Shown here: piece by piece, positions 7,953 to 14,393 of the stretch
Layout of the letters: the number at the start of each line of letters is the position of its first letter
How positions within the stretch are numbered: position 1 is the first letter of the stretch
Assembly (NCBI GenBank): GCA_022704645.1
Contig: JAKJGA010000033.1
Span: 1-14,393 of the forward strand
DNA length: 14,393 nucleotides
Source of the DNA: Spirochaetota bacterium
GTDB taxonomy: Bacteria; Spirochaetota; UBA4802; JAFGJZ01
Direction: 5' to 3'
Notes under the pieces: model-generated
What the model was told of the DNA's origin: nothing
Seen by the model: only the letters and a program-made list of their open reading frames with translations
Database searches by the model: none
Translations under genes and position numbers: made by a program

Positions 7953-8006
7953 CAGACTGCTTTGAAACACCAAATGCAAACAGACTTATCCGGGAAAGGA
8001 AATTAA

Positions 8007-9422
8007 ATGAAAGCAAGTCAGATCGGGAAAAACCATTCAGACAGTAATGAGTTCACAGAACTTTTCAACAGTTCATTTTCAACAATCAATGAAACAACAT
8101 CAGGACAGAAAGTAAAAGGCATTATAACTTCAATATCATCAGATACTACTTTAGTTGATATCAACGGTAAAAGTGAAGCTTTTTTGATGACTGCAGAAAT
8201 TAAAACTAAAGACGGATATGCGTACAAAACCGGAGATTCAGCTGATTTCTATATTGCAGAGACATCACCCAAAGGCATATTCCTGACTCAAAAAATCGGG
8301 AAAGGATACATGAGTCCTTCACTCTTTTCAATCGCTTATAGAGAAGGAATACCTGTTTACGGAACTGTTGATGCGGAAGTAAAAGGCGGTTACAGAATAT
8401 CTGTCGGCTCACAAAGCGCTTTCTGCCCTTTTTCGCAAATAGATATGAAGAAAACTGATTCTGTCTATACAGGAAAAAGTTTTTATTTCCTTATCAACGA
8501 ACTGACTTCTTCAAACATCATAGTCTCAAGAAGAAGTCTTCTTGAAGCAAAACAATCACTTGCAATTGAAAAACTTAAAACTGAAATATCCGAGGGAAAA
8601 ATAGTATCCGGCAGAATTACAAGAAAAGCGGATTTTGGAATTTTCATCGACATCGGAGGCATCGAAGCCTTGATTCCCAAAAGCGAACTTTCATTTTCAA
8701 GATTTACAACTATTGACGCATTTCATGAAACTGATTTGGTTACTGCAAAAATATTATCAGTTGACTGGCAAAACCGTAAATTATCAGCAAGCCTAAAACA
8801 GGCGCTTGATAATCCATGGAAAAAAATAACCGGTTTCCAAAAAGGCGGAGTTTATCCTGCAAGGATATCCAACATTATTAAACATGGAGCATTTGCTGAA
8901 ATTTCTGAAGGCATTGAAGGATTCATTCATATTTCAAAACTTTCTTATACCAAAAAAGTAAACAAAGTTGAAGACATCCTTTCAATCGGAGACAAAGTTA
9001 ATGTCTCAATTGAAGAAATTGATGAAGCTGCAAAAAAGATTTCTCTATCACTCGAAAACGGTGAATCAGATCCATGGAAGGACTGCGATGTCGCATCCAA
9101 GACAGAAACCGCGGTAATTGAATCCGTTTCGTCCTCCGGACTTTCAGTCAGACTATCTAGCGGAATGGAAGGCTTTGTACCGAAATCCCAGCTTAGCAAA
9201 AAGGGAGATATTTTCAAGGATTACACCAAAGATTCAGAAATTAAAATATTTATAACCGAAGCTGATAACTCAAAACGCAGATTTATCGGTTCAGAAAAAG
9301 AACTCGAATTGATTGAAGAGCGCCGTGAAGTTGAAAAATATATTACAGAAAAAGAAGAAGCTTCATCCAGCGCATCACTTGCTTCACTTTTGGGTGATAA
9401 ACTCAAGGATTTCGCAAAATAA
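8007..9422 (+). CDS. S1-domain RNA-binding protein, ribosomal protein S1-like
   Basis: A 471-residue cytoplasmic RNA-binding protein built from about five S1 (OB-fold) repeats, at roughly residues 33-96, 114-175, 196-264, 277-349 and 363-430. Repeats 3 and 4 are the most canonical (DFGIFIDIGGIEALIPKSEL; HGAFAEISEGIEGFIHISKL). VVSRRS-like spacing (IIVSRRSLLEAKQ), LSASLKQALDNPWK and ISLSLENGESDPWKD are typical of ribosomal protein S1, which binds mRNA leaders on the 30S subunit. Repeats 1, 2 and 5 are divergent and the length is shorter than the six-repeat E. coli S1, so it may be the cell's S1 or a paralogue; for this reason no symbol is given. The tail after 450 is Ser/Ala-rich and ends LLGDKLKDFAK. 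The start has AAAGGA (7995-8000) 6 bases upstream. The stop overlaps the next gene by one base (TAATG). Confidence 0.9.
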   Translation: MKASQIGKNHSDSNEFTELFNSSFSTINETTSGQKVKGIITSISSDTTLVDINGKSEAFLMTAEIKTKDGYAYKTGDSADFYIAETSPKGIFLTQKIGKGYMSPSLFSIAYREGIPVYGTVDAEVKGGYRISVGSQSAFCPFSQIDMKKTDSVYTGKSFYFLINELTSSNIIVSRRSLLEAKQSLAIEKLKTEISEGKIVSGRITRKADFGIFIDIGGIEALIPKSELSFSRFTTIDAFHETDLVTAKILSVDWQNRKLSASLKQALDNPWKKITGFQKGGVYPARISNIIKHGAFAEISEGIEGFIHISKLSYTKKVNKVEDILSIGDKVNVSIEEIDEAAKKISLSLENGESDPWKDCDVASKTETAVIESVSSSGLSVRLSSGMEGFVPKSQLSKKGDIFKDYTKDSEIKIFITEADNSKRRFIGSEKELELIEERREVEKYITEKEEASSSASLASLLGDKLKDFAK

Positions 9423-9766
9423 TGATAAGACTTAAAAGCGGAAAAATAGTTGAATACGATCAGGATTTCGATGTATTTTTCCGCCGTATTGTTAAAGAAA
9501 TTATTGATGAATCGGCAGCTGCAGCCAACATCACAAAAACAAATGACCGCACAGCGGAATTCGAGAAAGAACTTATCAAGGAAATGATGGATAACAGTAT
9601 ATATGTTACACATCAGATTTTTGACCTTTACAAAGAAAATCCCAACATGGCAAAATTTATGATGACGGGATTCATCTTCAACAGCGTTGTTCTGAATCTT
9701 CCTCAGTCAAACCCTGCCGAAAATGCACAGGGTTTTGACACCGGCGGAAGTTCAACAATGCACTAA
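9422..9766 (+). CDS. Conserved-looking hypothetical protein coupled to the S1 gene
   Basis: A 114-residue protein that I do not recognise. Its ATG shares one base with the S1 stop (TAATG), so translation is very likely coupled; AAGGA lies about 10 bases upstream inside the S1 tail. The N-terminus (MIRLKSGKIVEYD) resembles a short beta hairpin, residues about 17-85 are mainly charged, helical sequence (FFRRIVKEIIDE; FEKELIKEMMDN), and the last 20 residues are a Gly/Ser/Asn-rich tail with no predicted structure. There is no signal peptide or membrane helix, so it is probably cytoplasmic. A role next to the S1 protein in translation or RNA handling is only suggested by the coupling. Its DNA tail carries a strong hairpin, and the gene ends one base from the convergent glmM stop. 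Confidence 0.75.
   Translation: MIRLKSGKIVEYDQDFDVFFRRIVKEIIDESAAAANITKTNDRTAEFEKELIKEMMDNSIYVTHQIFDLYKENPNMAKFMMTGFIFNSVVLNLPQSNPAENAQGFDTGGSSTMH
9706..9739 (-). terminator. Hairpin at the glmM / hypothetical-gene junction
   Basis: GTCAAACCCTG (9706-9716) pairs with CAGGGTTTTGAC (9728-9739) with one bulged T at 9733, giving 11 Watson-Crick pairs and an 11-base loop. It lies 28 bases beyond the glmM stop on the minus strand and inside the last codons of the plus-strand gene. No T-tract follows in either direction, so it is not a canonical intrinsic terminator; it could protect or define the glmM mRNA end. The fold is equally good on both strands, so the strand given is a choice based on position after the glmM stop. 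Confidence 0.4.
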
Positions 9767-9767
9767 T

Positions 9768-11126
9768 CTAAGCAATTGATGAAATTAGTTTTTCAAAATA
9801 CTTCTGAATTTTTTCAGCCTGGTATTTGTCGGTTCCTTCAGAAATAATTCTGAAAACCGGTTCGGTGTTTGATCCGCGAAGATGAACCCATCCTCCGCGG
9901 AATTCAGTATGATATTTAAAATCAACTCTGATACCGTCGAGCGTGCTTATTATTTCCGCAGCGAATTCTTTTTTTACGGCAGAAACGAGATCTGACACTT
10001 TTGACGGATCAAATTTAACTTTTGATTTTTTCATTACATATGAAGGTAAAGAAGTCAATACACTGGATAATTTCTCTTCCTTTCTGGCAAGATAGTCGAG
10101 AACATATGCAATACCAACAAGAGAATCCCTTCCGTAATGAGCCTCCGGAGAAATAACTCCGCCATTGCCTTCTCCGCCGAAAACAGCCTTTTGTTTTTTC
10201 ATCTCTTCAACAACATTAATCTCTCCGACTTTAGATCTGAAAAATTTTGATCCGTGACGTGAAGCAATATCCTGAACTCCGCGGCTTGTAGACATGTTGA
10301 CAACAACATTCCCTTTCTTACGTGAAAGGATATAATCAGCAGTAATAACAAGTGTCATTTCTTCACCGATTGCTCTGCCGGTTTCATCAACAATTGCGAG
10401 ACGGTCAGCATCCGGATCCTGCGCAAATCCGATATCGGCTTTATTTTTTTTAACGGATGCGCAGAGAACTTTTAGGTTTTCTGCAAGCGGTTCTGCTACG
10501 CGCGGAAAATTCCCGTCAATAGAACAAAAAACCGGAACAACTGTACAACCGAGTCTTTTTAAGAGTTCCTGTGTAATATAAGAGCCTGCTCCGTTTACGG
10601 AATCAAGAGCAACCTTAAACTTTCTTTTTTTAATACGGGCGGTATCAACTTTGGATAGAACCATGTCAAGATGCGACGCGAAAGCAGTATCATCATAATA
10701 AAGTTTTCCGATTTTTGAATGAACAGGATACTTCATATCCTTATCAAGAAGTTCGAAAAATTCTCTAATCTGCTTCGGAGAGAAGAACTCTCCCTTTTCA
10801 TTAATAAGTTTAAAAGCATTCCATTCAATCGGATTATGTGAAGCAGATATTACAATACCAGCCTTAGCCTTCAGCTTCTCAACCATAATCTGAACAGTCG
10901 GAGTCGGAACTATTCCTATATCGACAACATCGCATCCAGAAAGAACAAGAGTTGATTCTGCAAGACGCATCACAGCTTCACCTGTATGACGCGAATCCCG
11001 GCCGATAACAACAGTTCCTCCTTTTAGATATTTCGCAAGACGCGATGAAACTTTTTCTATTAATTCCGGAGTGAATGTCTCACCGACAATTCCTCTTATT
11101 CCGGAAACACTCATCATTAAACTCAT
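9768..11126 (-). CDS. glmM: Phosphoglucosamine mutase-type alpha-D-phosphohexomutase
   Basis: A 452-residue cytoplasmic enzyme that most likely converts glucosamine-6-phosphate to glucosamine-1-phosphate for UDP-GlcNAc (peptidoglycan and LPS) synthesis. All four active-site elements are present: phosphoserine Ser96 in SASHNP, Mg-binding QDPDADR (236-242), sugar-binding GGEGNGGVI (317-325) and phosphate-binding RGSNTEP (417-423). The GEGNGG loop is the form seen in archaeal-type GlmM proteins rather than the GGEQSGH loop of E. coli GlmM, so some phosphomannomutase/phosphoglucomutase activity cannot be excluded. The ATG shares one base with the secA stop (TAATG), with GAGG 9 bases upstream; Met4 and Met5 are alternative starts, but the overlap favours the first. 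It is the last gene of the proB-secA-glmM operon and converges on the hypothetical gene with one base between stops. Confidence 0.9.
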   Translation of the reverse strand: MSLMMSVSGIRGIVGETFTPELIEKVSSRLAKYLKGGTVVIGRDSRHTGEAVMRLAESTLVLSGCDVVDIGIVPTPTVQIMVEKLKAKAGIVISASHNPIEWNAFKLINEKGEFFSPKQIREFFELLDKDMKYPVHSKIGKLYYDDTAFASHLDMVLSKVDTARIKKRKFKVALDSVNGAGSYITQELLKRLGCTVVPVFCSIDGNFPRVAEPLAENLKVLCASVKKNKADIGFAQDPDADRLAIVDETGRAIGEEMTLVITADYILSRKKGNVVVNMSTSRGVQDIASRHGSKFFRSKVGEINVVEEMKKQKAVFGGEGNGGVISPEAHYGRDSLVGIAYVLDYLARKEEKLSSVLTSLPSYVMKKSKVKFDPSKVSDLVSAVKKEFAAEIISTLDGIRVDFKYHTEFRGGWVHLRGSNTEPVFRIISEGTDKYQAEKIQKYFEKLISSIA

Positions 11127-13867
11127 TAATGTCTTCCTCTTCTTGTTTTCTTTCTTTTCACTCCGCCTTCAACAGGTTTAACTTCATGAACCCTGTGATG
11201 ATGAGATGGGGCTTCCTGCGGAGAAAGAGGAATGCCTCCTTTCTGAAACTGTTCAACCTCGGCATGATGAGCGCGTCCTACGGCTCTGTACTGAGAAGGT
11301 CTGTTTTCAAAAGTCTGGGAAGTTTGAACATGAACCTTACAGAGCATTTCAACGATATCCTGCTTCATTGCAGCTATCATATCATTGAAAATTCTGAATC
11401 CGCGGAGTTTATACTCTACGAGAGGATTTCTTTCTCCATAACCTACTGTCCAGATTCCGTCACGGAGTTCATCCATCGTGTACAGATGTTCTCTCCATTT
11501 TGAATCAACGACACGCAATCCCACCATTCTTTCGAGAGTACTAAGATTGTCCTCACCTATAATATCTGATTTTTTGCGGTATTCCTTCTGAATGACAGGA
11601 ATATATTCTGCAGCAAAATCTTCAGCTGTCATTTTTGAATGCTTGTCCGGACTATAAACAAATTCTACTCCGAATTTGGATTTCATATACGCTCCAAGCG
11701 CATCATAATCCCATTCACTCATGAATTTTTTATCATCAGAAAACATTTCAGCTATTGAAATAAGAGTATCATTAATATAAGATTCTATTTCTGATGAAAT
11801 ATCATCGTTTTCAAGAATTTCATTTCTTCTTGAGTAAACATACTCTCTCTGAGAATTCATAACATCATCATATTCAAGAAGATGCTTTCTTATCTCAAAG
11901 TTTCTGCCTTCAACTCGCTTCTGAGAAGATTCTATCGCACGGCTTACCATTCTCGATTCAATATTTTCGCCTTCTTTCATTCCAATACGCTCGAATATTC
12001 CGGAAAGTCTTTCGGAACCGAATATGCGCATAAGATTGTCTTCTAATGAAAGATAAAAACGCGATTCTCCCGGATCTCCCTGACGTCCGGAACGGCCTCT
12101 AAGCTGATTATCAATTCGGCGCGCCTCATGACGCTCTGTACCTAGTATGTAAAGACCGCCGGCAGCAACAACCTGATTATGATGAACCAGCCACTCTTTT
12201 GCTTTGCGGACTATTTCTTTCGCATGAGCAGCATCCTTTCCTTCCATCTTTTCGGCACTTGCGGATGCAGCGTCAAAATTTTCTGAAAGAATCTGCGTCT
12301 TGAATTCAGCCCAGAGCTTTTCATCGTGAGCAGGAGTAAATTCGTCCATTTCTGCGATAAAAAGTTTTTTGCCTCCGAGTACAATATCCGTACCGCGGCC
12401 CGCCATATTCGTAGCGATTGTCACCATTCCGGGGCGTCCTGCCTCGGTGATTATCATCGCTTCACGTTCATGATATTTCGCATTAAGTACATTATGAGAA
12501 ATTCCGCGGGACTTCAGCGCATCCGAAAGCATTTCGGATTTTTCAATAGATATTGTACCGACAAGACAAGGCTGACCTATCTTCTGGTGTTCGAGAATAT
12601 CATCGATAATTGCGTTAACCTTCTCTCTCTCTGTTTTATATATTTTATCCGGATGATCTTTTCTTGAAACCGGTTTATTAGTCGGAATTACAACAACGTC
12701 AAGTTTGTAAATATTGCGGAATTCCATAGCTTCCGTATCTGCAGTACCGGTCATACCCGCAAGCTTCTTGTACATTCTGAAAAAATTCTGAAATGTTACG
12801 CTTGCTAAAGTCTGGCTTTCGCGGGCGATTTCAACGCCTTCCTTAGCCTCAAGAGCCTGATGAAGACCGTCCGAATATCTTCTTCCCTGCATCAAACGTC
12901 CGGTAAATTCGTCTATGATTAGAACCTGACCGTCCTGCACCATGTAGTCTACATCTCTGCAGAAAAGATAATGCGCTTTCAAAGCCTGGTTAACATGATG
13001 AACAAGTTCTATGTTGCCTGCATCATAAAGATTATCAACCTTCAACAGCTGTTCAGCATGATGAACGCCTTTATCCGTCAATGTAACAGCCTTGTCCTTT
13101 TCGTTAACCTCGAAATCTTCAACGTCTTTTAAATGACGCACTATTTTATCAACTTCATAGTATTTTTTAGTGGAATCATCAACAGAACCTGAAATAATGA
13201 GAGGAGTTCTCGCCTCGTCAATCAGAATCGAGTCGACCTCATCGACAATCGCAAAATTCAGCTTACGCTGAACCTTCAGAGACCGATGGTCAACCATGTT
13301 ATCCCTTAGATAATCAAAACCATATTCATTATTTGTTCCGTATGTAATATCACATGAATATGCATGCTGTCTTTCTTCATGATCCATATCATGCTGAATT
13401 ATTCCGACAGTAAGACCGAGAAATTCGTAAATCGGTTTCATCCATTCCGCGTCACGGCGTGCAAGATAATCGTTTACCGTTACAACATGAACGCCTTTCG
13501 CATCAAGAGCATTAAGATAAACTGCAAGAGTCGCTACAAGAGTTTTACCTTCTCCTGTTTTCATCTCGGAAATTTTACCCTGATGAAGAACCATACCGCC
13601 CATCAGCTGAACATCAAAGTGGCGCATTCCCATAATTCTGCGGCTTGTCTCACGCACAAGTGCAAACGCCTCTGGCAGCAAAGAATCAAGACTTTCTCCG
13701 CCCATAGCTCTTTCCCGAAGTGAAGCTGAAAGAGCTTTCAATTCTTCGGATTTTTTCGACTGCATTTCCGGCTCTAAGGAATTTATGCTTTTTACAATCG
13801 GAAGAAGCTTCTTTATATCCCTTTCATGTTTTGTTCCTATCACAAATCCGATAATTTTATCAACCAT
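11126..13867 (-). CDS. secA: Preprotein translocase ATPase SecA
   Basis: The motor that drives unfolded precursor proteins through SecYEG, using ATP, at the inner membrane. All core motifs are seen in 913 residues: Walker A MKTGEGKT (102-109), TVNDYLARRD (130-139), GTNNEYGFDYLRDNM (177-191), DEVD (209-212) with ILIDEARTPLIISG, AGMTGTA (370-376), NMAGRGTDIVLGG (487-499) and the RxxGRxGRQGDPG helicase motif VI (590-600). The segment between GTDIVLGG and the AAGGLYILGTERHE block is about 70 residues (500-567), roughly twice that of E. coli. The C-terminal tail ends in a His-containing, basic stretch (HHHRVHEVK; KRKKTRRGRH) and has no CxCxSG...CH zinc motif, so SecB/ribosome contact must differ or be absent. 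AGGGG lies 5 bases before the ATG, and proB ends 2 bases upstream, so the two are cotranscribed. The stop overlaps the glmM start. Confidence 0.98.
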   Translation of the reverse strand: MVDKIIGFVIGTKHERDIKKLLPIVKSINSLEPEMQSKKSEELKALSASLRERAMGGESLDSLLPEAFALVRETSRRIMGMRHFDVQLMGGMVLHQGKISEMKTGEGKTLVATLAVYLNALDAKGVHVVTVNDYLARRDAEWMKPIYEFLGLTVGIIQHDMDHEERQHAYSCDITYGTNNEYGFDYLRDNMVDHRSLKVQRKLNFAIVDEVDSILIDEARTPLIISGSVDDSTKKYYEVDKIVRHLKDVEDFEVNEKDKAVTLTDKGVHHAEQLLKVDNLYDAGNIELVHHVNQALKAHYLFCRDVDYMVQDGQVLIIDEFTGRLMQGRRYSDGLHQALEAKEGVEIARESQTLASVTFQNFFRMYKKLAGMTGTADTEAMEFRNIYKLDVVVIPTNKPVSRKDHPDKIYKTEREKVNAIIDDILEHQKIGQPCLVGTISIEKSEMLSDALKSRGISHNVLNAKYHEREAMIITEAGRPGMVTIATNMAGRGTDIVLGGKKLFIAEMDEFTPAHDEKLWAEFKTQILSENFDAASASAEKMEGKDAAHAKEIVRKAKEWLVHHNQVVAAGGLYILGTERHEARRIDNQLRGRSGRQGDPGESRFYLSLEDNLMRIFGSERLSGIFERIGMKEGENIESRMVSRAIESSQKRVEGRNFEIRKHLLEYDDVMNSQREYVYSRRNEILENDDISSEIESYINDTLISIAEMFSDDKKFMSEWDYDALGAYMKSKFGVEFVYSPDKHSKMTAEDFAAEYIPVIQKEYRKKSDIIGEDNLSTLERMVGLRVVDSKWREHLYTMDELRDGIWTVGYGERNPLVEYKLRGFRIFNDMIAAMKQDIVEMLCKVHVQTSQTFENRPSQYRAVGRAHHAEVEQFQKGGIPLSPQEAPSHHHRVHEVKPVEGGVKRKKTRRGRH

Positions 13868-13869
13868 AA

Positions 13870-14393
13870 CTACCCCTGATTTATTAGAATCATATTATCG
13901 CGGTGAACCAGTTCTTCATAGTATGATTCGCCGAATGCTTTTTTTATCTCAATGCTTTTTTTGCCTTTTATGATTTCTATTTCTGCTGAAGAATAATTTG
14001 TAATTCCTTTCGCAAAAACGACTCCGTTTAAATCTGTAATTTCAATTCCGTCGCCGGAAGAAAACCTGCCTGTACTGCCGACAACCCCGCCCGGAAGAAG
14101 CGATTTATTGGCGCCTACCAGCGCTTTTCTGGCTCCGTCATCAACGATGATTTTACCTTTTACCTGCATGTTGAACGAAATCCAGCGTTTTTTTCCATGA
14201 ATATATTTTTCTGACGGAAGAAAAACTGTGCCGATTTTTTCGCCCAATACGACTCTGCTAATTACGGATTTTTCATCTGCCTTAGCGATTGAAAGAAGCT
14301 TGCCTGATTTAGTCACCATATCAGCCGCTTTCAATTTTGTCTGCATTCCGCCTGTTCCATGAACAGAACCGCTTCCTTTGGCTGCGGAAAAAA
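13870..14393 (-). CDS. proB: Glutamate 5-kinase, C-terminal part (5' end outside window)
   Basis: First enzyme of proline synthesis: phosphorylates L-glutamate to gamma-glutamyl phosphate (EC 2.7.2.11). The reading frame runs open through the right edge; reading upstream of the Met at 14346 gives AAKGSGSVHGTGG, so this Met is the internal one in the kinase motif GTGGMQTKLKAAD and the gene begins beyond the window. About 173 residues are visible, out of roughly 370 for a full PUA-type ProB. They hold the end of the amino-acid kinase fold (including KKRWISF) and then a C-terminal PUA domain (KIIVDDGARKAL, KSLLPGGV, GRFSSGDGIEI, HRDNMI), whose presence is typical of bacterial ProB and linked to proline feedback control. 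proB lies directly before secA with a 2-base gap; proA is not in view. Confidence 0.95.
   Translation of the reverse strand, partial: FSAAKGSGSVHGTGGMQTKLKAADMVTKSGKLLSIAKADEKSVISRVVLGEKIGTVFLPSEKYIHGKKRWISFNMQVKGKIIVDDGARKALVGANKSLLPGGVVGSTGRFSSGDGIEITDLNGVVFAKGITNYSSAEIEIIKGKKSIEIKKAFGESYYEELVHRDNMILINQG

Noticed and set aside
9221..9613. 130-codon minus-strand open frame across the S1/hypothetical junction
   Set aside because: Antisense to two coupled genes that have better start signals and, for S1, clear homology; no domain is recognisable.
11075..11503. 142-codon plus-strand open frame opposite the secA tail and the glmM start
   Set aside because: It covers a TAATG junction between two well-supported genes and has no start signal or recognisable motif.
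14351..14365. CTGTTC-CAT-GAACAG inverted repeat in proB
   Set aside because: It encodes the conserved SVHGTGG part of the kinase motif, has a 3-base loop, and is likely a coding coincidence.
1..14393. CRISPR arrays, tRNA/rRNA genes, insertion sequences, phage or toxin-antitoxin modules
   Set aside because: Reading both strands showed no regularly spaced repeats, no transposase or integrase motifs and no tRNA-like folds; intergenic space is too small for most of these.

Overview
The window reads as a compact, AT-rich (roughly 35-40 % G+C by eye) chromosomal segment of a Gram-negative, double-membraned bacterium that I cannot place to a phylum. The diderm reading rests mainly on an AsmA-like inner-membrane-anchored protein. 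The core genes (secA, an S1-domain protein, a glmM-type mutase, proB) and the absence of transposases, integrases, phage genes, CRISPR arrays, tRNAs or rRNAs mark it as ordinary chromosome. Every gene is intact except the two cut by the window edges.

Layout, left to right. (1) 1-1671, plus: the 3' part of a CHASE2-sensor adenylate/guanylate cyclase. (2) 6412 down to 1654, minus: a three-gene block of a SpoIIE/RsbU-type PP2C phosphatase, malQ (4-alpha-glucanotransferase) and a 753-residue AsmA-like protein whose tail overlaps the cyclase tail by 18 bases. (3) 7744 down to 6530, minus: a secreted glutaredoxin-CAP fusion, apparently with its own promoter and a clear intrinsic terminator. (4) 7745-8006: a 262-base divergent intergenic region with candidate promoters on both strands. 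(5) 8007-9766, plus: a five-repeat S1-domain RNA-binding protein coupled by a TAATG junction to a 114-residue protein of unknown function. (6) 14393 down to 9768, minus: proB (cut by the right edge), secA and a glmM-like phosphohexomutase, with junctions of 2 bases and a 1-base TAATG overlap, so almost certainly one operon.

Functional themes are signalling (cyclase; PP2C phosphatase that probably acts in a partner-switching or similar cascade), glycogen/maltodextrin turnover (malQ), envelope and export (AsmA-like protein, SecA, GlmM for UDP-GlcNAc precursors, secreted CAP protein), proline synthesis (proB) and translation (S1 protein). I see no obvious new multi-gene system. The most interesting points are the glutaredoxin-CAP fusion with an unassigned C-terminal domain, a SecA that lacks the C-terminal zinc motif and carries a longer insert than E. 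coli SecA, the coupled orphan protein next to S1, and two strong hairpins, each at a convergent gene junction and each lying inside the coding tail of the opposing gene.
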